Origin: Terasakiella pusilla DSM 6293
GTDB taxonomy: Bacteria; Pseudomonadota; Alphaproteobacteria; Rhodospirillales; Terasakiellaceae
Direction of reading: 5' to 3'
DNA length: 50,774 nucleotides
Assembly (NCBI RefSeq): GCF_000688235.1
Contig: NZ_JHYO01000028.1
Location: 1-50,774, forward strand
A program made the translations under genes and the position numbers. Shown one piece after another: positions 39,633 through 48,000 of the stretch (position 1 is its first letter; each line of letters starts with the position of its first letter). Below the pieces are notes generated by a model. That model saw only the letters and a program-made list of their open reading frames with translations, ran no database searches and was not told the DNA's origin.

Positions 39633-41036
39633 TTATCCTTTCTTGAGAGCTTTCACCTGCGATGACGCTGAAATTTTGCCATCCAGACTATAAAGCTCAT
39701 GATTTTTTTCAATATCTTTAAGCTTATAAAGATAATTGATCATCATACCAGCAGATTGTGCCATCCCTTTTTTCGAGATATCCCCCATCCAGTTGATCCG
39801 TTCCATCCGGGCCCCATTACTGAGGTGAAAATGGGCAACGGGATCAAGCGGGCGCGTCCCTTTGCGTTTGGCATCCATGAGATAGCGCGCGCACAGACGC
39901 ATCAATGGTTCCTTCAAGGCATCTGCGGCTTGTGGGTCGTCTTTCCAAGAGGCCGTCTCCAACAGATGTTTCAAGCCGCCTTTCGGCCCTTTTTGACCAC
40001 TGGCTTTTTTCAGGGCGTTGCGTTCTTTCGGGTTCAACAGCGTGCTATCCCCTTCTGACAAAGTTTGATCCAGCCATTTGGTAAAGCCAGGGATCGGCGA
40101 CAGGGTCGCAAAGTTTTTAAGGTTCGGCATATCCTTGGAGATATGGGCCACTACTTTCTTGATCAAAAAGTTACCAAAACTAATCCCCGCCAAGCCCGCT
40201 TGCGCGTTGGAAATAGAATAAAAAATCGCCGTATCCGCCTCCTCTGGATCAAGCAAAGGCGCATCCTCGTCGAGCAATTCCTGAACATTATCCGACATGC
40301 CATTAACCAAAGCGACTTCCACAAAGATCAACGGCTCGTCCGGCATATTGGGATGAAAAAAGGCAAACAGGCGACGATCGCGCGCAAGTCTGTTCTTCAG
40401 ATCATTCCAGCTTGTAATGGAATGGACCGCCTCATATTCTGTGATTTTCTCCAAAACAGAGGCAGGGGACGACCATGTCAAACGACGCAGTTCCAGAAAG
40501 CCGACATCAAACCACGAGATCAGCAAATCCTTCAAATCGCGTTCCAGTACTTTTAGGCGACTGTCCTTTTTCGACATTTTCATCACATCAGCGCGCAGGT
40601 CCACCAGAAACTTCACCCCTTGCGGCAAGGCGTTAAACTGACGCAACAGCTTCATGCGCGCAGGTTCCAACGCCCGTCTTAATTCATTCTCGCCCGTCTG
40701 ACGCGTTTCGGCATCCTGTGCAGACTGATAGGCTTTCAGCGCTTCATCCACACGGGTTTGATCGGTAGCAAAATCATCAATCAGGATATTCAAAAACCGG
40801 ATACGGCCCGTTTCATTCAAATTCAAATAGGCTTGGCCCAGTTGAGCAGCACGCGAGCGTGCCGACACTTCGCCGCCCTTGGCCTCCAGACAGGTTTGCA
40901 TCTGTTTGCGCACTAAAGCCTGCTGCGAGTCGGGCAGGTCGGGCGCCAACTGAGTCAGATTATCGTCTTCTCCCCCCATGGCGATTTCTTTCCACGGAAA
41001 TTTCCAGTTTTTAATCTTTTCCAGTAAGTCAGCCAT
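39633..41036 (-). CDS. Malonyl-CoA decarboxylase
   Basis: 467 residues. N-terminal helical domain and a C-terminal GNAT-like catalytic domain with FFHPNMPDEPLIFVEVAL, FYSISNAQAGLAGISFGNFLIK (candidate catalytic serine) and DPVAHFHLSNGARMERINW (catalytic histidine). Converts malonyl-CoA to acetyl-CoA and CO2, so it clears malonate or tunes fatty-acid synthesis. ATG 41036 overlaps the stop of the upstream kinase gene (TAATG), giving tight coupling. Confidence 0.94.
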   Translation of the reverse strand: MADLLEKIKNWKFPWKEIAMGGEDDNLTQLAPDLPDSQQALVRKQMQTCLEAKGGEVSARSRAAQLGQAYLNLNETGRIRFLNILIDDFATDQTRVDEALKAYQSAQDAETRQTGENELRRALEPARMKLLRQFNALPQGVKFLVDLRADVMKMSKKDSRLKVLERDLKDLLISWFDVGFLELRRLTWSSPASVLEKITEYEAVHSITSWNDLKNRLARDRRLFAFFHPNMPDEPLIFVEVALVNGMSDNVQELLDEDAPLLDPEEADTAIFYSISNAQAGLAGISFGNFLIKKVVAHISKDMPNLKNFATLSPIPGFTKWLDQTLSEGDSTLLNPKERNALKKASGQKGPKGGLKHLLETASWKDDPQAADALKEPLMRLCARYLMDAKRKGTRPLDPVAHFHLSNGARMERINWMGDISKKGMAQSAGMMINYLYKLKDIEKNHELYSLDGKISASSQVKALKKG

Positions 41037-41920
41037 TATGCTCCCCTGTTTCTATTGAGTTTTGCCCGGATCGGTCCCAGTTCCTTGAGAACATCCAACG
41101 CGTGGGCAGGTCGACGCTTGAGTTTGCGCGACATCATGCGCATGATCAGGTCGTTCAGCTCATCCGGCACACCGTCCGCCTCTTCCTGCGGGCCACTTAG
41201 CACACCGGAAGGAAGGTCCCCCGTCATCATGCGATACCCCAAAACACCCAAGGCAAACACATCCGCGCGCGCATCCACCTCGGCTGCATTACGTCTTTGT
41301 TCCGGTGCGAGATATTCTCGTGTTCCGACCCAATATCCAGACATCGATTCTTCACTTTCCGGTGCCTTCATCAAGCCCGGATCACACAATTTAACTAAGC
41401 CGCTATGCAGTCTTGTCAAGAGCACGTTGCCCGGTTTTATGTCGCGGTGCACCATACCCCGCCCATGGAACGCACTTAAGGCACTGGCCAGTTGAACCAT
41501 CAACTCAACAGAACGCGCAACACCGATCCTTGTCGCCTTTGGCGCAGTCCTCAGTTCGGGGGCATATCCCTCCACACCGGGATCAGTCCCGATCTCGTAC
41601 AACAAACAGGTCTCGACAAACGGCATGACATAAAAAGGTCGTCCCTCAATTGACGACAACTCGCGTACCGCAATCACATGGGGGTGATCAATCTGCGCCA
41701 AAATACGGACCTCGCGCATAAATCGGGTCCGCCAATTGTCCAGATCATAGGGCAATGCGTCCAAAAGTCTCTTTTTAGGGTTAAACACCTTAATGGCAAC
41801 GCGTGTTTCCAGATCAGGATCAAAACATTCATAAAGATCGGAACTCCCGGTCGAGCGTACCAGACGCTTGACCTCAAACTTTCCAATCTTTTCATACTCG
41901 GCAACGGGCATTTTTCTCAT
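41036..41920 (-). CDS. Hanks-type serine/threonine protein kinase
   Basis: 294 residues, single kinase domain, no membrane helix. Catalytic lysine in TRVAIKVFNP, helix C glutamate in RFMREVRIL, HRDIKPGNVLL catalytic loop, CDPGLMK in place of the usual DFG, and GTREYLAPEQR as the APE region. The glycine loop is poorly conserved (LVRSTGSSDLYECF). Start chosen at ATG 41920, with ATG 41911 possible. First gene of an operon with malonyl-CoA decarboxylase and a lyase, which suggests that it phosphorylates or senses something in that pathway (inference). Confidence 0.9.
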   Translation of the reverse strand: MRKMPVAEYEKIGKFEVKRLVRSTGSSDLYECFDPDLETRVAIKVFNPKKRLLDALPYDLDNWRTRFMREVRILAQIDHPHVIAVRELSSIEGRPFYVMPFVETCLLYEIGTDPGVEGYAPELRTAPKATRIGVARSVELMVQLASALSAFHGRGMVHRDIKPGNVLLTRLHSGLVKLCDPGLMKAPESEESMSGYWVGTREYLAPEQRRNAAEVDARADVFALGVLGYRMMTGDLPSGVLSGPQEEADGVPDELNDLIMRMMSRKLKRRPAHALDVLKELGPIRAKLNRNRGA

Positions 41921-41957
41921 GATGGATAGAAGACCAAATTTACACCTTTCGGGCAAT

Positions 41958-41994
41958 CAAAAAGGCCGCCGATTTTCACCGGCGACCTTTTCTT
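41958..41994 (-). terminator. Terminator after the giant adhesin gene
   Basis: A stem of about 12 pairs (AAAAGGCCGCCG / CGGCGACCTTTT, one mismatch), followed by TTTTTGATTG on the minus strand. It separates the adhesin from the kinase operon. Confidence 0.8.
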
Positions 41995-42014
41995 TTTCTT
42001 TAAGCACTGAGTGC

Positions 42015-45000
42015 TTACCACTCGACTTTTTCGACACCTTCGAAAATGACCGTTGAGCCATCGTCGAAATCGATCTGACCCGTCAAACCGGAGGAGTCGG
42101 TGTACTCGTCAATTTGTGCTGATTCAGACGTCACCACATCTTGAGAGCCATCGTCGTTGGTAATGGTCAACGTCCATCCTTCAGAGCCGTTCAACTGGAT
42201 TGTATCGTAGCCTGCGCCACCATCAACCCAATCCTGCCCGTTGACGCTGTCATGGTTTGCCTTGTCAAAGATAAACAAGTCATCACCAGCCCCACCGGAC
42301 ATCGTATCGTTGCCCCAACCAGAACCACCGATGATCACATCATCACCAGCGCCACCTTCGATGATATCGCTACCAGCACCACCATCCAATGTATCGTCAC
42401 CAGCGCCACCATCAATGGTGTCGTTGTTTCCTTCACCATAGATCACATCATCGCCGCTGTTGCCGAACATTGTATCGTCATTGGTCCCGCCATACATCGT
42501 GTCATCACCAGACCCGCCGTACAGGGTGTCATTGTTGCTGCCGCCATACAGGGTGTCGTCACCGGATCCGCCATGCAGCAGATCGTCGTTGGCCCCACCA
42601 TCCAGAATGTCGTCACCAGAACCACCGACCAAGAAGTCATCGTTGGCCCCACCGATCAGCACATCATCGCCACCTTCCCCATAAAGGGTATCGTTGCCTG
42701 AGTCACCAATCAGTGTATCGTTGCCGTTGTCCGGGTTGTTATCCGGGATCGAGTCCAGATTGTTGCCGCTATCACCATAAATGATGTCGTCTTGAGCACC
42801 GCCATACAGGGTATCATTGCCGGACCCGCCAGCCATGACGTCCTCACCCCAGTTGTTGTTGCTTTCACCCACAACATCATTACCAGCGCCGCCTTCATAG
42901 ACTTCACGACCACTTGTCGCCCAGTCCTGATCGTGTGCTGTCAGCCTATCGTTGCCGCCAGTCCCCTGAACGGTTTGGTGGCTGCCAAGTTCATCAACGG
43001 CTTCGTCAAACTCCGTATATTCATGGGGGACATTTTCAACGACCGCATCAGATGAGCCACCGATATCGGAGCCTGTACCCACCTGTTCGGTATCTGATGC
43101 AGCATCACTGACATCACTCCCATCAACAGTTTGCGCACTTGCCGTCAGATCAAACACACCATGGTTGCCGCGGGCATCACTTGGGACGGTCAAAGTGCCT
43201 GTGACGCTCATGCCCTCGCCCAATGTCTCGCTTGGGATATGGAGCGTGGTACCGTCGACGCTGACATCGTCACCGCCTGTCACCGTCACAACGCCGTTCG
43301 AGCCAACCGTTACTGTCGCATCACCAATCACCAGAACCGAGCCAGCCGGTACGGACGACAAGTCAACACTGAGACTATCATCCGCCAGACTTTCGCTGCT
43401 ATCACCCATGGTCACGGCAAACTCGACCGGATATTCGACCGCTGGTGAGCTTGCACCCACAATGCTGCCGCTACCGATGCTGACATCAACTTGTGCCCCG
43501 TCAGCCACACCAGCCACATCGATAGAAGCTGTGCCCGTATCCGTGGCGCCATTACCGTCACTCACGGTGTAATCAAACGAGACTTCCCCGGAGAAGTTGG
43601 CATCCGGCATAAAGTTGATTGAGCCATCCGCATTCAAGGTCACAGTGCCGTTGCCGACATCAACCGTGTCACCAATTGCAACATCATGACCACCGATTTG
43701 GGTAATCGTCAGGCTATCGCCATCCCCATCCGTATCATTGGCAATCAAATCAAACGTTTCGGCCTGATCTTCGGTTGCGACCAGATCGTCATCTGTGGCC
43801 ACTGGCGCATCGTTTGTATCCGGCAGACTGACCGTGACACTTTGCGTCGTGGTCGCAGTGTCGCTACCATCTGTCGAGGTCACAGCCGCGCTCAGATTAA
43901 AGTCTTCGCTGCCTTCCGGTACACGGATTTTCACGTCATCGATATTATCCAACGAGATCGTAACCGACCCGTCTGTTACCTCGACTTCCTCGCCATCCAC
44001 CAACAGAACAGCGCCAGCCGGCAAGCCCGACAAGGTCACGCCGGACAGGGTTTCAGACCCGTCCACGTCAGTTTCTGTTGCACTCAAGTTGATCGGATAT
44101 TCCACATAAGGTGTGTCTTCCCCAACAGCCGTTGTGTAGGTCAGGTTTTCGATATGGAAGTCGGAACATCCTTCCCCGACCACAACAAACTGATCGAAAG
44201 ACTGACCATCTGTTGCTGTAAAGGTGAAAGTATCATCCCAACGGTCATTGCCGTCAAATGTTCCAGATCCGACAAGCTGACCATCTTGATACAGCTCGTA
44301 AGACGCATGCTCGTTGTAGCTAAAGGAGTCAAAGATCACTTCGACAGAAGACATATCATCATCGAAGGAGAAGATCAGTTTCTCCCCATCATTGATATTG
44401 TCATCACCGCCATGCCCATCGACACCGATGCCACCGCCTGTTTCCGCAACGTTTTTGGCGTTTTCCACTTCAACCCAGTGACCACCACTGGAGTCGCCGT
44501 AGGCACCGCCACTGGAACCGCCGTGTGACCCGCCACTTGATCCACCATGTGATCCGCTGCCATATGCGCCGCCGGAACTATCGCCACCTTCGACCCAGTT
44601 CCAGTCGTAGCCAGTGACACTCACACCATCAGTACTGTCATAGTTATGAACATTGATGCTGCCGGTTTGGCTTTCGCCTTCCACGTTCACCGTTTCAGGT
44701 GTCCCGAGGGAGAAGTTCAACGCCGGCGCATCCGCAACCGCTTCCACATTTACAGTGGCCGTCGCTGTTGCGGTTTCCGTACCATCTGTAACGGTATATT
44801 CAAAGCTTTCAGAGCCAGAATAATCCCCGTCCGGTGCAAAGGTGACAGTGCCGTTTTCATTCAAGGTCACCGTGCCGTTGCCCACATCTACAGTCTCACC
44901 AACCGCGATGTCCTGACCGTCAATTTGCGTGATGGTCAATGTATCGCCGTTCAAGTCCGTGTCGTTGCCCAACAGGTCCATCACAACAGATGAGTCTTCG

Positions 45001-48000
45001 TTTGTGGCAGCCAGATCATTTGTGGCTTCCGGTGCATCATTGACGTCCGGTACATCCACCGCGATAGAGGTTTGCGAAGTTTTGCTATCGCCATTCGGTT
45101 CTGTTGAGGTCACAGAAGCCCTCAGGTTAAAGTCTTCGCTGCCTTCCGGCACACGGATTACAACGTCATCCAGGTTTGTGCTGTCCAGCGTGACAGACCC
45201 GTCTGTGACAGAAATTTCTTCCCCATCCACAAGGATAACGGCACCATCCGGCAGACCCGTCAAGGTCACGTCAGACAGGGTTTCAGACCCATCCACATCG
45301 GTTTCAGCAACATTCAGATCCAGCGGGAAGTCGAAATAAACATCATCCACATCCGGCATAGTCTGCGTGGCTTCGATATTATCGATATACATGCCACGGC
45401 CTTGATCTTGCGCATCACCGACGAAGACAAACTCGACATTCATCGGCTCGCCATTGCCTGTAAATTCGAAGGAACCATCCTGCCAGTTGTTGTTATAGCC
45501 ATTTTCATTGTCATGGCTAAATTCCGCAACGGTTTGACCGTTCACACGGATTTCAATCGCATTGACATTTTCATCGAAGCCCGGACGGCCTGAGTAGTCA
45601 AAGTTGAAGCTGTAAGTCGCTCCCTCTTCAGTATCAATTGTCCGGTTGATGCTTGTGGCGTCATCAAAGTGATCGTTCAGATCATCGTTCAATTCGATAT
45701 AAGAACCATCACCGGATTGACCATAACCATTTTCCCAAACTTCGATCGCATCAGAAGAGGTGTTCCAGCCATCAACCTGACCGCCATAGAACCCACCATC
45801 ATAGCCACTAAATGATGTGTTAAACAGGGTTGTGGTTTCACCCGGCCCGCCATCAACACTCACCTGTGTTGGCTGCCCCAAAGACATCTCGATATCCGGT
45901 GCATCCGCAACCGCTTCGATATCAACCGTCGCTGTCGCTGTTGTGGTTTCTGTGCCATCGGTCACGGTATATTCAAACGTTTCAGAGCCAGAATAATCCC
46001 CATCCGGTGCAAAGGTCACTGTGCCGTCTTCATTCAAGGTCACCGTGCCATTGCCCACATCCACAGTCTCACCAACCGCGATGTCCTGACCATCGATTTG
46101 CGTAATGCTTAGGGCATCCCCATCAAGGTCCGTATCGTTGTCCAACAGATCAATAACAACGGACGTATCTTCGCTGGTTGCAGCCAGATCATTTGTGGCT
46201 TCCGGTGCGTCATTGACGTCCGGTACATCCACCGCGATAGAGGTTTGCGAAGTTTTGCTATCGCCATTCGGTTCTGTTGAGGTCACAGAAGCCGTCAGGT
46301 TAAAGTCTTCGCTGCCTTCCGGCACACGGATTACAACGTCATCCAGATTTGTGCTGTCCAGCGTGACAGACCCGTCTGTGACAGAAATTTCTTCCCCATC
46401 CACAAGGATGACGGCACCATCCGGCAGCCCCGTCAGGGTCACGTCAGACAGGGTTTCAGACCCATCCACATCGGTTTCCGCAACGTTCAGATCCAGCGGG
46501 AAGTCGATAAATGTTTCGCCTTCTGTCGCACTTTCAAACTCAATGGAGTTAATCAGATAGTCATCGCCATTACCCGGTGCGCTAAAGATGATCTGGTCAA
46601 AGTCGGACCCGTTTTCAGCAGACAGGGTGACCGCCGGATCAATACCGTCGCTCCCGCCAACAACTGTGCCTTCACCAACCTTCACGCCATCTTTATAAAG
46701 CTCGAAGGTTGCATCTTCACCGCTATGTTTCCAAGAGAAGGAAACATCAACAGAGGACACATCATTATCAAAATCAATGATCAATTGTTCAGACAGACCA
46801 CTTGTGTTGTCATGACCGATTTCCACCTGATCACCGGAAGAGGCACCCGACACGCCGAAGCCTTGCGGGTAATTGGTTTTCACGCCGATATTATCGACAG
46901 ATGCTTCTGTTAATTCGCCATTTACAATCGAACGACCTGTGACCGTAAAGCCGCTATCGCCGTCCATATAGTTGTCAGACCCAATGGTCACATCAACCGG
47001 ATCACCTGCTGTTTCCACAACGCTTGACGCGCCAAGGCTCATGGTGATATCCGGCGCATCCGCAACCGCTTCCACATTGACAGTAGCGGTCGCTGTTGTG
47101 GTTTCCGTGCCGTCTGTAACGGTATATTCAAAGCTTTCAGAGCCAGAATAATCCCCGTCCGGTGCAAAGGTGACAGTGCCGTCTTCATTCAAGGTCACCG
47201 TGCCGTTGCCCACATCCACAGTCTCACCAACCGCAATGTCCTGACCGTCAATTTGCGTGATGGTCAATGTATCGCCGTTCAAGTCCGTGTCGTTGCCCAA
47301 CAGGTCCATCACAACAGATGTATCTTCGTTGGTCCCAGCCAGATCATTTGCGGCTTCCGGGGCCTCATTGACGTCCGGTACATCCACCGCAATGGAAGTC
47401 TGCGAAGTTTTGCTATCGCCATTCGGTTCTGTTGAGGTCACAGAAGCCGTCAGGTTAAAGTCTTCGCTGCCTTCCGGCACACGGATCACAACGTTATCCA
47501 GATTTGTGCTGTCCAGCGTGACAGACCCGTCTGTGACAGAGACTTCTTCCCCATCCACAAGGATGACGGCACCATCCGGCAGACCCGTCAAGGTCACGTC
47601 AGACAAGGTTTCAGACCCATCCACATCGGTTTCAGCAACGCTCAGATCCAGCGGGAAGTCGATAACGGTTTCGCCCGCATCCCCCACTGTCTCGTACTCG
47701 ATAGACGTGATCAAATAATCGGAATGTTCCGTATTCGAGCTGCCGTCAGACAGGGTGTCAGATGCTGTAAACACAATCTGATCAAACCCGCCGCCATCAC
47801 TGCTTTCAATATTCAGTTCCAGACGACCCGTTGAACTTTCCGCCGTAAAGGTGCCGGAGCCAACCTTCACGCCATCACGATAAATGTCATACTGACCTTG
47901 CTCATGCGCGCCAGCCCCACCTTCATTCGGGAATAGACGGCTCACTTCGATAGAAGCAGAAGACACATCTTCATCAAATGTGACGATCAGCTCTTCAGAA

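Noticed and set aside
42186-42962. Regular repeats that could suggest a CRISPR-like array
   Set aside because: They are in frame and encode GGxGxDxUx calcium-binding repeats with no unique spacers.
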